Shown: positions 1 to 15,800, counted from the first letter of the stretch. The stretch: 64,000 nt of DNA from Coptis chinensis (GCA_015680905.1 JADFTS010000049.1:62001-126000); one strand, 5' to 3'. The notes: generated by a model not told the origin, from the letters alone. Numbers and translations are program-made.

Positions 1-657
1 TTGTGGCTTTTCTAATATTGAATCACAAGAATAATTTTTTGGACATAAAGGGGAAACAATCACCAATTCCTGGCACACACGCAGAAACTAACACACATGT
101 ACTCAGAAAGGTGAAAGTCAGATTGGGCTTGATAAAAGATAAGTTGTTGTTGTATTGCTCAACAATGAAAGAAAAATAATTAAAAGGGGAATATTAGCAA
201 CCAATATTCTTCATCAAGGACCGTTAACATGAGCCAATTCTTGTATATAACTAACCTAGAAAATTACAAACCTCAAGTCCAAATGGAAAGAATTCTGAAA
301 AGTAATACAAACTTCTTAAAAGATCCACAAGTTTCTGAAAACAAATCTAAGCAACCTAAAATATATTTGAATTCAGTTATCTTTTTTCTAATTTTTTTTT
401 GGAAACAGGTGTATTTACAACACATGTGATGTATCAATGGTTTTTGTGTGGCTTTTTTAATATGGAATCTAAAGTATACTTTTTAGGACAAAGAATTCAG
501 TTCACAATTTTATTTATTTATTTTTTTATATATTTTTTTTAATTAATCCCAATCTCATCAGAAAACTGGTGTATTACAACACACAAGCTGTATCAATGAT
601 TTTTGTGTGGTTTTTTTAATATGGAATATCAAGTATAATTTTTTGGACAAAGAATTC

Positions 658-694
<37 letters not shown>

Positions 695-3600
695 TTCGTC
701 AGCAAACTGGTGTATTATAACACAAATGATGTATCTACGCAACCTAAAATATATTAGAATTCAATTCTCTTTTTTCCATTTTTTTTTTTTTTTTGCAAAC
801 TAGTGTATTTACAACACATGTGATGTATCGACAGTTTTGTGTGGCATTTTTAAAATGGAATCTCAAGTATAATTTTTAGGACAAAGAATTCAGTTCTCTA
901 TTTTTTTTTATTAATTCAAATCTCATTAGAAAACTGGTGTTTTACAACATCCCATGATGTATCAACGATTTTTATGTGGTTTTTTTATTATGGAATCTCA
1001 ATTATAATTTTTAGTACAGAGAATTCTGTTCAATATTTTTTATTTTTTTTTATTAATTCCAATCTCATCAGAAAGTTGTTGTATTACAACACACATGCTG
1101 TATCAACGATTTTTGTGTGGTTTTTTTTTAATATGGAATATCAAGTATAATTTATAGGACAAAAAATTCAGTTTTTTTTTTTTTTCCAATTTCGTCAGCA
1201 AACTGGTGTATTATAACACACATGAGGTATCAACTGTTTTTGGAAAAAAAAAAGTTTCAACTATTTTTTTGTGGCTTTTCTAATATTGAATCACAAGAAA
1301 AAAATTTAGAACATAAAGGTGAAACAATCACCAATTTCAGGCACATCATGCGAAACTAACAAACATTTACTCAAAAAGGTGAAAGTTAGATTCGACGGTA
1401 AAAGATAAGTTGTTGTTGTATCTTTGCTCAACATTGAAAGAAAAAAATACTTCAAATGGAATATAAGCAACCAATATTCTTCATCAAGGACCGTTAACGT
1501 GAGCAAATTCTTGTATATAACTAACACGGAAAATTACAAGCCTCAAGTCCAAATGGAGAGATTTAAAAAGCAATTCAAATTTCTAAAAGCAGATCCACAA
1601 GTTTCTTTAAAACAAATCTACGAACCTTAAATATATTAGAATTCAATTCCCATTTCTTTTAGCAAATTGGTGTATTCCCAACACATATGATGTATCATCG
1701 GTTTTTGTGCGGCTTTTTTAATTTGGAATCTCAAGTATAATTTTTGGACAAAGAATTCAGTTCTCTTTTATTTATTTATATATTTATTTATTTATTAATT
1801 CAAACCTCATCAGAAAACCGGTGTATTACAACACCCATGCTGTATCAACGATTTTTGTATGGTTTTTTTAATATGGAATATAAAGTATAATTTTTAGGAA
1901 AAAGAATTCAGTTTTTTTTTTTCCCAATTTCGTCACCAAACTTGTGTATTATAACACACATAATGTATCAACGGTTTATTGGAAAAAAAAAGTTTCAACT
2001 ATTTTTTTGTGGATTTTCTAATATTGAATCACAAGAATAATTTTTTGGACATAAAGGTGAAACAATCACCAATTCCTGGCACACATGTAGAAACTAACAA
2101 ACATGCACTCAAAAAGGTGAAAGTCAGATTGGGCTTAATAAAAGATAAGTTGTTGTTGTACTGCTCAACAATGAAAGAAAAATAATTAAAAGGGGAATAT
2201 TAGCAACCAATATTCTTCATCAAGGACCGTTAACATGAGCCAATTCTTGTATATAACTAACCTAGAAAATTATAAGCCTTAAGTCCAAATGAAGAGAATT
2301 CTGAAAAGCAATACAAACATCTTAAAAGATCCACAACTTTCTAAAACAAATCTACCCAACCTAAAATATATTAGAATTCAATTCTCTTTTTTCCCATTTT
2401 TTTAGCAGACTGGTGTATTTCCAACATATGTGATGTATTAATGGTTTTTGTGTGGCTTTTTTAATTTGGAATCTATAGTATAATTTTTAGGACAAAGAAT
2501 TCAGTTCTCCATTTTTTTTTTTTTTATTAATTCCAATCTCATCAGAAAACTGGTGTATTACAACACTTATGCTGTATCAACGATTTTTGTGTGGTTTTTT
2601 TAATATGGAATCTCAATTATAATTTTTAGGACAGAGAATTCAGTTCACTATTTTTTATTTTTTTTATTAATTCCAATCTCATTATAAAATTGGTGTATTA
2701 CATCACACATGTTGTATCAACGATTTTTCCGTGGTTTTTTTAATTTGGAATATCAAATATAATTTTTTGGACAAAGAATTCAGTTTTTTTTTTCTCCAAT
2801 TTAGTCAGCAAACTTGTGTATTATAACACACATGATGTATCAACGGTTTTTGAAAAAAAAAAAAGTATCATCTATTTTTTTGTGGCTTTTCTTATACTGA
2901 ATAACAAGAATAATTTTTTGGACATAAAGGTGAAACAATCACAAATCCCGGCACATATGCAGAAACTAACAAAAATGTACTCAAAAAGGTGAAAGTCAGA
3001 TTGGGCTTGATAAAAGATAAGTTGTTGTTGTACTGCTCAACAATGAAAGGACCATTAACATGAGCAAATTCTTGTATATAAGTAACCAATATTCTTCCCC
3101 AAGGACCGTTAACGTGAGAAAATTCCTGTATATAACTAACCTGGAAAATTACAAGCCTCAAGTCCAAATGGAGAGAATTCTGAAAAGCTATACAAACTTC
3201 TTAAAAGATCCACAAGTTTCTGAAAACAAATCTACGCAACCTAAAATACATTAGAATTCAGTTCTTTTTTTTCCAATTTTTTTTAGCAAACTGTTGTACT
3301 TTCAACACATGTGATGTATCAACGGTTTTTCTGTGGCTTTTCTAATATGGAATCTCTAGTATAATTTTTTGGACAAAGAATTCAGTTCTCTATTTTTTTA
3401 TTTTATTTTATTAATTCCAATCTCATCAAAAAACTGGTGTATTACAACACACATGCTGTATCAACGATTTTTATGAGGTTTTTTTAATATGGAATATCAA
3501 GTATAATTTTTAGTACAAAGAATTCAGTTTTTTTTTTTTTTTTTTCCAATTTCATCAGCAAACAGGTGTATTATAACACACATGATGTATCAACGATTTT

Positions 3601-4720
3601 TTGAAAAAAAAAATTCAACAATTTTTTTTTTGGCTTTTCAAATATTGAATCGCAAGAATAATTTTTAGGACATAAAGGTTAAACAATCACCAATTCCTGG
3701 CACACATGTAAAAACTAAAAAACAAGTACTCAAAAATGTGAAAATCAGATTGGGCTTCAAAAAAGATAAGTTGTTGTGTTACTGCTCAACAATGAAAGAA
3801 AAATAATTCAAAGGGGAATATAAGCAACCAATATTCTTCATCAAGGACCGTTAACATGAGCAAATTCTTGTATATAACTAACCTGGAAAATTACAAACCT
3901 CTAGTCTAAATGGAGAGAATTCTGAAAAGTAATACAAACTTCTTAAACAATCCACAAGTTTTCGAAAACAAATCTACGCAACCTAAAATATATTAGAATT
4001 CAATTCTCTTTTTTCCCATTTTATTTAGCATACTAGTGTATTTCCAACACAGCTGATGTATCAACGGTTTTTGTGTGGCTTTTTTAATTTGGAATCTCTA
4101 GAATAATTTTTTGGACAAAGAATTTAGTTCTTTATTTTTATTTTTATTTTTATTTTATTAATTCCAATCTCTTCAGAAAATTGGTGTATTACAACACACA
4201 TGCTGTATCAAAGATTTTTGTGTTGTTTTTTAAATATGGAATTTCAATTATAATTTTTAGGACAGACAATTCAGTTCTCTATTTTTTATTTTTTTTATTA
4301 ATTCCAATCTCATCAGAAAACTGGTGTATTACAACACACATGTTGTATCAACGATTTTGTGTGGTTTTTTCAATATGGAATATCAAGTACAATTTTTAGG
4401 GCAAAAGAATTCAGTTTTTTTTTTTTTTTTTTTTTAGATCCATGAACTGTTGTATTATAACACACATGATGTATCAATGATTTTTGGAAAAAAAAAATTC
4501 AACTATATTTTTGTGGCATTTCTAATACTGAATCACAAGAATAATTTTTAGGACTTAAAAGTGAAACAATCACCAATTCCAGGCACACATGCAGAAACTA
4601 ACAAACATGTACTCAAAAAAGTGAAAGTCAGATTGGGCTTCATTAAAGATAAGTTGTTCTTGTACTTCGTAATAATGAAAGAAAAATAATTCAGAAGGAA
4701 ATATAAGCAACCAATATTCT
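1..4720. repeat. Left satellite block, first copy of a large duplication
   Basis: This block has anchor spacings 1,270, 736, 879, 742 and 883 bp. The first three match those of the block starting near 9,871 (1,247, 734, 873), and private variants are shared, for example the doubled 'ggacc-ttaac-tgagcaaat' segment at about 3,049 and 3,102 (also at 12,888 and 12,942). The first unit carries six short modules, one of them shortened at about 708-800. A 33-base T run lies at 660-692, the longest homopolymer noticed in the array. Confidence 0.8.
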
Positions 4721-6644
4721 TCATCAGGGTTCGTTAATGTTATCAAATTCTTGTATAACTAACATGTAAAATAACAAGCCCCAAGTCCAAATGGAGAGAT
4801 TTCTGAAAAGCAATATAAACTGCTAAAAAGATCCACAAGTTTTTAAAAACAAATCTACGCAACCTAAAATATATTAGAATTCAGTTCTCTTTTTTCCCAG
4901 TTTTTTTTAGCAAACTGGTGTATTTACAACACATGTGATGTATCAACGGTTTTTGTGTAGATTTTTTAATATGGAATCTCATGTATAATTTTAGGACAAA
5001 GAATTCAGTTCTCTATTTTTATTTTTATTTATTTTTTATTAATTCCAAATTCGTCAGAAAACTGGTGTATTACAACACACATGTTGTATCAACAATTTTT
5101 GTGTGGTTTTTTCAATATGAAATATCATGTATAATTTTTAGGACAAAGAATTCAGTTTTTTTTTTTTTTCCAATTTCGTCAGCAAACTGGTGTATTGTAT
5201 AACACACATGACGTATCAACATTTTTTGGGGAAAAAAAAGGATCAACTATTTTTTTGTGGCTTTTCTAATATTAAATCACAAGAATAATTTTTAGGACAT
5301 AAAGTTGAAACAATCACTAATTCCAAGCACACATGCAGAAACTAACAAACTTGTACTCAAAAAAGTGAAAGCCAGATTGGGATTCATAAAAGATAAGTTG
5401 TTGTTGTACATCGAAATAATGAAAGAAAAACAATTCAAATGGAAATATAAGCAACCAATATTCTTCATCAGGGATCATTAACGTGATCAAATTCTTGTAT
5501 AACTAACATGTAAAATTACAAGCCCCAAGTCCAAATGGAGAGATTTCTGAAAAGCAATATAAACTGCTATAAAGATCCACAAGTTTTTTAAAACAAATCA
5601 ACGCAACCTAAAATATATTAGAATTCAGTTCTCTTTTTACCCAGTTTTTTTAGCAAATTGGTGTATTTACAACAAATGTGATGTATCAACTGTTTTTGTG
5701 TAGATTTTTTAATATGGAATCTAATGTATAATTTTTAAGACAAAGAATTCTGTTCTCTATTTTGATTTATTTTTATTTTTTATTAATTCCAATTTCGTCA
5801 GAAAACTGGTGTATTATAACACACATGTTGTATCAACAATTTTTGTGTGGCTTTTTCAATATGAAATATCATGTATAATTTTTAGGACAAAGAATTCAAT
5901 TTTTTTTTTTTTTTTTTTCCAATTTCATCAGAAAACTGGTGTATTATAACACACAAGACGTATCAACATTTTTTGGGGAAAAAACAGGATCAACTATTTT
6001 TTTGTGGCTTTTCTAATATTAAATCCCAAGAATAATTTTTAGGACATAAAGTTGAAACAATCACCAATTCCAGGCACACATGCAGAAACTAACAAACTTG
6101 TACTCAAAAAAGTGAAAGCCAGATTGGGATTCATAAAAGATAAGTTGTTGTTGTACATCGAAATAATGAAAGAAAAACAATTCAAATGGAAATATAAGCA
6201 ACCAATAATCTTCATCAGGGATCGTTAACGTGATCAAATTCCTGTATAACTAACATGTAAAATTACAAGCCCCAAGTCCAAATGGAGAGATTTCTGAAAA
6301 GCAATATAAACTTCTAAAAAGATCCACAAGTTTCTGAAAACAAATCAACGCAACCTAAAATATATTAGAATTCAGTTCTCTTTTTTCCAAGTTTTTTTTA
6401 GCAAACTGGTGTATTTACAACACATGTGATGTATCAACGGTTTTTGTGTAGATTTTTTAATATGGAATCTCATGTATAATTTTTAGGACAAAGAATTCAG
6501 TTCTCTATTTTTATTTTTATTTTTTTTTATTAATTCCAAATTCGTCAGAAAACTAGTGTATTACAACACACTTGTTGTATCAACAATTTTTGAGTGGTTT
6601 TTTCAATATGAAATGTCATGTATAATATTTAGGACAAAGAATTC

Positions 6645-6680
<36 letters not shown>

Positions 6681-6760
6681 GAACCGGTGTATTATAACAC
6701 ACATGACGTATCAACATTTTTTGGGAAAAAAAAGGATCAACTATTTTTTGTGGCTTTTCT
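4711..6760. repeat. Local amplification of a 745-bp satellite unit
   Basis: Consecutive anchors at 4,711, 5,455 and 6,202 are 744 and 747 bp apart. The units share variants that are rare elsewhere, such as 'ttgtacatcgaaataatg' and 'gtgaaagccagattgggat' at about 5,400 and 6,145. They therefore look more like each other than like the array average, as expected of a recent local tandem duplication. Each unit is one long module plus two short modules. Confidence 0.75.
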
Positions 6761-7290
6761 AATATTAAATCCCAAGAATAATTTTTTTTTTCAATTTCAA
6801 TGTTGAAACAATCACCAATTCCAGGCACACATGCAGAAACTAACAAACATGTACTCATACCTCAAAGAATTCAAACCTCATCAGAAAACTGGTGTATTAT
6901 AACATACATGTTTTATCAACGATTTTTGTGTGGTTTTTTTAGTATGGAATATCAAGTTTAATTTTTAGGACAAAGAATTCATTTTTTTTCTTTTTTCCAA
7001 TTTCGTCAGCAAACTGGTGTATTATAACACACATGATGTACCAACGGTTTTTGGGGGAAAAAAAAAGGATAAACTATTTTTTTGTGGCTTTTCTAATATT
7101 AAATCACAAGAATAATTTTTAGGACATAAAGGTGAAACAATCACCAATTCCATGTACACATGCAGAAACTAACAAACATGTACACCAAAAGGTGAAAGTC
7201 AGATTGGGCTTGATAAAAGATAAATTGTTGTTGTACTGCTCAACAATGAAAGAAAAATAATTCAAAGGGAAATATAAGCAACCAATATTT
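6620..7290. repeat. Rearranged satellite unit (truncated long module)
   Basis: The anchor spacing here is 1,080 bp. A long module begins at about 6,680 but breaks off at about 6,855, soon after 'acatgcagaaactaacaaac', and runs directly into short-module sequence ('aattcaaacctcatcagaaa'). A second, complete long module then begins at about 7,010. This is a deletion or recombination junction within the array. Confidence 0.7.
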
Positions 7291-8989
7291 TTCATTAAGG
7301 ACCGTTAATGTGAGCAAATTCTTGTATATAACTAACCTGGAAAATTATGAGACTAAAGTCAAAATGGAGAGAATTCTGAAAAGTAATACAAACTTCTTAA
7401 AAGATTCACAAGTTTCTAAAAACAAATCTACACAACCTAAAATATATTAGAATTCAATTCTCTTTTTTCCTTTTTTTTTTTTTTTTTTTGCAAACTAGTG
7501 TATTTACAACACATGTGATCTATCAACGGTTTTTGTGTGGCATTTTTAATATGGAATCTCAAGTATAATTTTTAGGAGAAAGAATTCAGTTGTCTATATA
7601 TATATTTTTTATTAATTCCAATCTCATTAGAAAACTGGTGTTTTACAATGTCACATGCTGTATCAACGATTTTTGTGTGGTTTTTTTAATATGAAATCTT
7701 AATTATAATTTTTAGGACAGAGAATTCAGTTCAATATATATATATATATTTTTATTAATTCAAATCTCATCAGAAAACTGTTGTATTACAACTAACATGC
7801 TATATTAACGATTTTTGTGTGGTTTATTTAATATGGATTATAAAGTATAATTTGTTGGACAAAAAATCTAGTTTTTTTTTTCCAATTTCGTCAGCAAACT
7901 GGTGTATTATAACACACACATGATGTATCAACGGTATTTTGAAAAAAAAATGTTTCAACTATTTTTTTCTGGATTTTCTAATACTGAATCACAAGAATAA
8001 TTTTTAGGACATAAAGGTGAAACAATCACCAATTCCTGGCACACAAGTAGAAACTAACAAACATATACTCAAAAAGGTGAAAGTCAGATTGGGCTTGATA
8101 AAAGATGAATTGTTGTTGTACTGCTTAACAATGAAAGAAAATTAATTCAAAAGGCAATATAAGCAACCAATATTCTTCATCTAGGACCGTTAACGTGAGC
8201 AAATTCTTGTATATAACTAACCTGGAAAATTACAAACCTCAAGACCAAATGGAGAGAATTCTGAAAAGCAATACAAACTTCTTAAAAGATCCACAAGTTT
8301 CTGAAAACAAATCTACGCAACCTAAAATATATTAGAATTCAGTTCTCTTTTTTCCAATTTTTTTTTTGCAAACTAGTGTATTTAAAACACATGTGATGTA
8401 TCAACGGTTTTTGTGTGGCATTTTTAATATGGAATCTCAGGTATAATTTTCAGGACAAAGAATTCAGTTCTCTAGTTTTTTTTTATTAAATCCAATCTCA
8501 TCAGAAAACTTGTGTATTACAACGTCACATGTTGTATCACCGATTTTTTCGTGGTTTTTTTAATATGAAATCTCAATTATAATTTTTAGGACAGAGAATT
8601 CAGTTCACTATTTTATATTTTTTTTATTAATTCCAATCTCATCAGAAAACTGGTGTATTACAACACACATTTTGTATCAACGATTTTTGTGTGGTTTTTT
8701 TAATATGGAATCACAATTATAATTTTTAGGACAAAGAATTCAGTTTGCTATTTTTTATTTTTTATTTATTAATTCCAATCTCATCAGAAAACTGGTGTAT
8801 TACAACACACATGCTGTATCCAATTTTTCTGTGGTTTTTTACTATGGAATATCAAGTATATTTTTTAGGACAAAGAGTTCATTTTTTTATCCAATTTCGT
8901 CAGCAAACTGGTGTATTATAACACACATGATGTATCAACGGTTTTTAGAGAAAAAAAAAAAAAAAAAAAAAACTCAACTATTTTTTTTG

Positions 8990-9260
8990 TGGCTTTTCTA
9001 ATATTAAATCACAAGAATAATTTTTAAGACATAAAGTTGAAACAATCACCAATTCCAGGCACACATGCAAAACCTAACAAACATGCACTCAAAAAGGTTA
9101 AGGTCGGATTGGGAGTGATAAAAGACTTTTCTAATATTAAATCACAAGAATAATTTTTAGGACATAAAGTTGAAACAATCACCAATTCCAGGCACACATG
9201 CAGAAACTAACAAACATGTACTCAAAAAGATGAAAGTCAGATTGGGCTTTATAAAAGATA
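8990..9260. repeat. Internal duplication of about 132 bp inside a long module
   Basis: The segment from 'ttttctaatattaaatcaca' at about 8,994 recurs at about 9,127, with the metal of the copy running through 'aacaatcaccaattccagg'. This adds about 132 bp to the unit and explains its 1,153-bp spacing (long module, four short modules, plus this copy). The duplicated length is close to the short-module period. Confidence 0.75.
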
Positions 9261-9870
9261 AGTTGTTGTTGTATTACTCAATAATGAAAGAAAAATAATT
9301 CAAAGTGAAATATAAGCAACCAATATTCCTCATCAAGGACCGTTAAAGTGAGCAAATTCATGTATATAACTAACCAGGAAAATTACAAGCCTCAACTCCA
9401 AATGGAGAGATATCTGAAACGTAATACAAACTTCTAAAAATATCCACAAATTTCTGAAAACAAATCTACGCAACCTAAAATATATTAGAATTCAATTCTC
9501 TTTTTTCCCATTTTTTTTTTAGCAAATTGGTGTATTTCCAACGCATGTGATGTATCAACGGATTTTGTGTGGTTTTTTTAATTTTGAATCTCAAGTATAA
9601 TTTTTAGGACAAAGAATTCAGTTCTATATTTTTTTTAATTATTTATTTTTTTATTAATTCCAATCTAATCAGAAAACTGGTGTATTATAACACAGATGCA
9701 GTATAAATGATTTTTGTGTGGTTTTTTTATTATGGAATATCAAGTATAATTTTTACGACTAAGAATTCAGTTTTTTTTTTTTTTTTCAAATTTCGTTAGC
9801 AAACTTGTGTATTATAACACACATGATGTATCAACTATTTTTGGAAAAAAAACAAGTATCAATAGTTTTT

Positions 9871-12800
9871 TTTGTGGCTTTTCTAATATTGAATCACAAG
9901 AATAATGTTTTGGACATGAAGGGGAAACAATCACCAATTCCTGGCACACACGCAGAAACTAACACACATGTACTCAGAATGGTGAAAGTCAGATTGGGCT
10001 TGATAAAAGATAAGTTGTTGTTGTATTGCTCAACAATGAAAGAAAAATAATTCAAAGGCAAATATTAGCAACTAATATTCTTCATCAAGGACCGTTCACG
10101 TGAGCAAATTCTTGTATATAACTAACCTAGAATATTACAAACCTCAAGTCCAAATGGAGAGAATTCTGAAAAGTAATACAAACTTCTTACAAGATCCACA
10201 AGTTTCTGAAAACAAATCTAAGCAACCTAAAATATATTTGAATTCAGTTATCTTTTTTCCAATATTTTTTTTGCAAACAGGTGTATTTACAACACATGTG
10301 ATGTATCAATGGTTTTTGTGTGGCTTTTTTAATATGGAATCTCAGAGTATACTTTTTAGGACAAAGAATTCAGTTCACAATTTTATTTTTTTATTTTTTT
10401 ATATATTTTTTTTAATTAATCCCAATCTCATCAGAAAACTGGTGTATTACAACACACAAGCTGTATCAATGATTTTTGTGTGGTTTTCTTAATATGGAAT
10501 ATCAAGTATAATTTTTAGGACAAACAATTCAGTTTTTTTTTTTTTTTTTTTTTTTTCAGCAAACTGGTGTATTATAACACAAATGATGTATCTACGAAAC
10601 ATAAAATATATTAGAATTCAATTCTCTTTTTTCCAATTTTTTTTTGCAAACTAGTGTATTTACAACACATGTGATGTATCGACGATTTTGTGTGACATTT
10701 TTAAAATGGAATCTCAAGTATAATTTTTAGGACAAAGAATTCAGTTCTCTATTTTTTTTTATTAATTCCAATCTCATTAGAAAACTGGTGTTTTACAACA
10801 TCCCATGATGTATCAACGATTTTTGTGTGGTTTTTCTAATATGGAAGCTCAATTAAAATTTTTAGTATAGAGAATTCTATTCAATATTTTTTATTTTTTT
10901 TTTATTAATTCCAATCTCATCAGAAAGTTGTTGTATTACAACACACATGCTGTATCAACGATTTTTGTGTGGTTTTTTTTAATATGGAATATCAAGTATA
11001 ATTTATAGGACAAAAAATTCAGTTTTTTTTTTTTTTCCAATTTCGTCAGCAAACTGGTGTATTATAACACACATGAGGTATCAACTGTTTTTGGAAAAAA
11101 AAAAGTTTCAACTATTTTTTTGTGGCTTTTCTAATATTGAATCACAAGAAAAAAATTTAGGACATAAAGGTGAAACAATCACCAATTTCAGGCACACAAG
11201 CAGAAACTAACAAACATTTACTCAAAAAGGTGAAAGTCAGATTCGGCTTGGTAAAAGATAAGTTGTTGTTGTACTGCTCAACATTGAAAGAAAAATACTT
11301 CAAATGGAATATAAGCAACCAATATTCTTCATCAAGGACCGTTAACGTGAGCAAATTCTTGTATATAACTAACCTGGAAAATTACAAGCCTCAAGTCCAA
11401 ATGGAGAGATTTCTGAAAAGCAATTCAAATTTCTAAACATATCCACAAGTTTCTGAAAACAAATCTACGCAACCTTAAATATATTAGAATTCAATTCCCA
11501 TTTCTTTTAGCAAATTAGTGTATTTCCAACACATGTGATGTATCATCGGTTTTTGTGCGGCTTTTTTAATTTGGAATCTCAAGTATAATTTTTGGACAAA
11601 GAATTCAGTTCTCTTTTATTTATTTATATATTTATTTATTTCTTAATTCAAACCTCATCAGAGAACTGGTGTATTACAACACACATGCTGTATCAACGAT
11701 TTTTGTATGGTTTTTTTAATATGGAATATAAAGTATAATTTTTAGGACAAAGAATTCAATTTTTTTTTTCCAATTTCGTCAGCAAACTTGTGTATTCTAA
11801 CACACATGATGTATCAACGGTTTATGGGAAAAAAAAAGTTTCAACTATTTTTTTGTGGATTTTCTAATATTGAATCACAAGAATAATTTTTAAGACATAA
11901 AGGTGAAACAATCATAAATTCCTGGCACACATGTAGAAACTAACAAACATGCACTCAAAAAGGTGAAAGTCAGATTGGGCTTGATAAAAGATAAGTTGTT
12001 GTTGTACTGCTCAACAATGAAAGAAAAATAATTAAAAGTGGAATATAAGCAACCAATATTCTTCATCAAGGACCGTTAACGTGAGCAAATTCTTGTATAT
12101 AACTAACCTGGAAAATTGTAAGCCTCAAGTCCAAATGAAGAGAATTCTGAAAAGCAATACAAACATCTTAAAAGATCCACAAGTTTCTAAAACAAATCTA
12201 CCCAACCTAAAATATATTAGAATTCAGTTCTCTTTTTTCCCATTTTTTTAGCAGACTAGTGTATTTCCAACATATGTGATGTATTAACGGTTTTTGTGTG
12301 GCTTTTTTAATTTGGAATCTATAGTATAATTTTTAGGACAAAGAATTCAGTTCTCCATTTTTTTTTTATTAATTCCAATCTCATCAGAAAACTGGTGTAT
12401 TACAACACTTATGCTGTATCAACGATTTTTGTGTGGTTTTTTTAATATAGAGTCTCAATTATAATTTTTAGGACAGAGAATTCAGTTCACTATTTTTTAT
12501 TTTTTTTTATTAATTCCAATCTCATTATAAAATTGGTGTATTACATCACACATGTTGTATCAAAGATTTTTCCGTGGTTTTTTTAATATGGAATATCAAA
12601 TATAATTTTTAGGACAAAGAATTCAGTTTTTTTTTTCTCCAGTTTCGTCAGCAAACTTGTGTATTATAACACACATGATGTATCAACGGTTTTTGAAAAA
12701 AAAAGTATCATCTATTTTTTTGTGGCTTTTCTAATACTGAATAACAAGAATAATTTTTTGGACATAAAGGTGAAACAATCACCAATCCCGGCACACATGC

Positions 12801-15800
12801 AGAAACTAACAAAAATGTACTCAAAAAGGTGAAAGTCAGATTGGGCTTGATAAAAGATAAGTTGTTGTTGTACTGTTCAACAATGAAAGGACCATTAACG
12901 TGAGCAAATTCTTGTATATAAGCAACCAATATTCTTCCCCAAGGACCGTTAACGTGAGAAAATTCTTGTATATAACTAACCTGGAAAATTACAAGCCTCA
13001 AGTCCAAATGGAGAGAATTCTGAAAAGCAATACAAACTTCTTAAAAGATCCACAAGTTTCTGAAAACAAATCTACGCAACCTAAAATATATTAGAATTCA
13101 GTTCTCTTTTTTCCAATTTTTTTTAGCAAACTGGTGTACTTTCAACACGTGTGATGTATCAACGGTTTTTCTGTGGCTTTTCTAATATGGAATCTCAAGT
13201 ATAATTTTTTGGACAAAGAATTCAGTTCTCTATTTTTTTTTTTTATTAATTCCAATCTCATCAGAAAACTATTGTATTACAACGTTACAAGCTGTATCAA
13301 CGATTTTTATGTTGTTTTTTTCATATGGAATCTCAATTATAATTTTTAGGACAGAGAATTCAGTTCACAATTTTTTATTATTATTTTATTAATTCCAATC
13401 TCATCAGAAAATTGTTGTATTACAACACAAATGCTGTATCAACGATTTTTGTGTGGTTTTTTTAATATGGAATATCATGTATAATTTTTAGGACAAAGAA
13501 TTCAATTTTTTTTTTCCAATTTCTTTAGCAAACTTGTGTATTATAACACATATAATGTATCAACGGTTTTTGGGGGGAAAAAAAAGGATCGACAATTTTT
13601 TTGTGGCTTTTCTAATATTAAATCACAAGAATAATTTTTAGGACATAGAGGTGAAATAATCACCAATTCCAGGCACACATGCTGAAACTAACAAACATTT
13701 GCTCAAAAAGGTGGAAGTCAGATTGGGCTTGATAACAGATAAATTGTTGTTGTACTGCTCAACACTGAAGAAAAAATAATTCAAATGGAAATATAAGCAA
13801 ACAATATTCTTTATCAAGGACCGTTAATGTGAGCAAATTCTTGTATATAACTAACCTGGGAAATTACAAGCCTCAAGTCCAAATGGAGAGAATTCTGAAA
13901 AGCAATACAAACTTCTTAAATGATTTACAAGTTTCTGAAAACAAATTTACGCAACCTAAAATATATTAGAATTCAGTTCTCTTTTTGGCCTTTTTTTTTT
14001 AGCAAAATGGTGTATTTCCAACACATGTGATGTATCAACGTATTTTGTGTGGCTTTTTTAATTTGCATTCTCTAGTATAATTTTTAGGACAAAGAATTAA
14101 GTTCTCTATTTTTATTTTTATTTTTTTTTTATTAATTCCAATCTCTTCAGAAAACTGGTGTATTACAACACACATGATGAATGAACGATTTTTGCGTTGT
14201 TTTTTTAATAAGGAATCTCAATTCTAATTTTTAGGATAGAGAATTCAGTTCACTATTTTCTTTTATTTTTTATTAATTTCAATCTCATTAGAAAAAGTGT
14301 GTATTACAACACACATTCAGTATCAACGATTTTTGTGTGTTTTTTTTAATATGGAATATCAAGTATAATTTTTAGGACAAAGAAATCAGTTTTTTTTTTT
14401 TTTTTTCAATTCCATCAACAAACTGGTGTATTATAACACATATGATGTATCAACGATTTTTGGAAGAAAAAAAGTTCCAACTATTTTTTTTGTGGCTTTT
14501 CTAATATTGAATCACAAGAAAAAAATTTAGGACATAAAGGTGAAACAATAACCAATTCCAGGCACACATGCAGAAACTAACAAACACGTACTCAAAAAGG
14601 TTAAAGTCAAATTGTGCTTGATAAAAGATAAGTTGTTGTACTGCTTAACATTGAAAGAAAAATAATTCAATGGAAATATAAGAAACCAATCTTCTTCATC
14701 AGGGACCGTTAACGTGAGCAAATTCTTGTATATAACTAACCTGGAAAATTACAAGCCTCAAGTCCAAATGGAGATATTTCTGAAAAGTAATACAAACTTC
14801 TAAAAATATCCACAAGTTTCTGAAAACAAATCTACGCAACCTAAAATATATTAGAATTCAGTTCTCTTTTTCCCATTTTTTTTAGCAAACTGGTGTATTT
14901 TCAACACATGTGGTGTATCAACGGTTTTTATGTGGCTTTTTTCATAAGGAATATCAAGTATAATTTTTAGGACAAAGAATTAAGTTCTCATTTTTTTTTT
15001 TTTTTTTTTTATTAATTCCAATTTCATCAGAAAACTGTTGTATTACAACGTCACATGCTATATCAACTATTTTTGTGTTGTTTTTTTAATATGGAATCTC
15101 AATTATAATTTTTGGGACTGAGAATTCAGTTCTCTATTTTTTATTTTATTTTATTAATTCCAATCTCATCAGAAAACTGGTGTATTACAACACACATGCC
15201 TTATCAACGATTTTTATGAGGTTTTTTTAATATGGAATATCAAGTATAATTTTTAGTACAAAGAATTCTGTTTTTTTTTTTTTCCAATTTCGTCAGCAAA
15301 CAGGTGTATTATAACACACATGATGTATCAACGATTTTTTGAAAAAAAAAGCTTCAACAATTTTTTTTTGGCTTTTCAAATATTGAATCCCAAGAATAAT
15401 TTTTAGGACATAAAGGTTAAACAATCACCAATTCCTGGCACACATGTAAAAACTAAAAAACAAGTACTCAAAAATGTGAAAATCAGATTGGGCTTCATAA
15501 AAGATAAGTTGTTGTTTTACTGCTCAACAATGAAAGAAAAATAATTAAAAGGGGAATAGAAGCAACCAATATTCTTTATCAAGGACCGTTAACATGAGCA
15601 AATTCTTGTATATAAGTAACCTGGAAAATTACAAACCTTAAGTCTAAATGGACAGAATTCTGAAAAGTAATACAAACTTCTTAAAAGATCCACAAGTTTT
15701 CGAAAACAAATCTACGCAACCTAAAATATATTAGAATTCAATTCTCTTTTTTCCCATTTTATTTAGCAAACTAGTGTATTTCCAACACAGCTGATGTATC

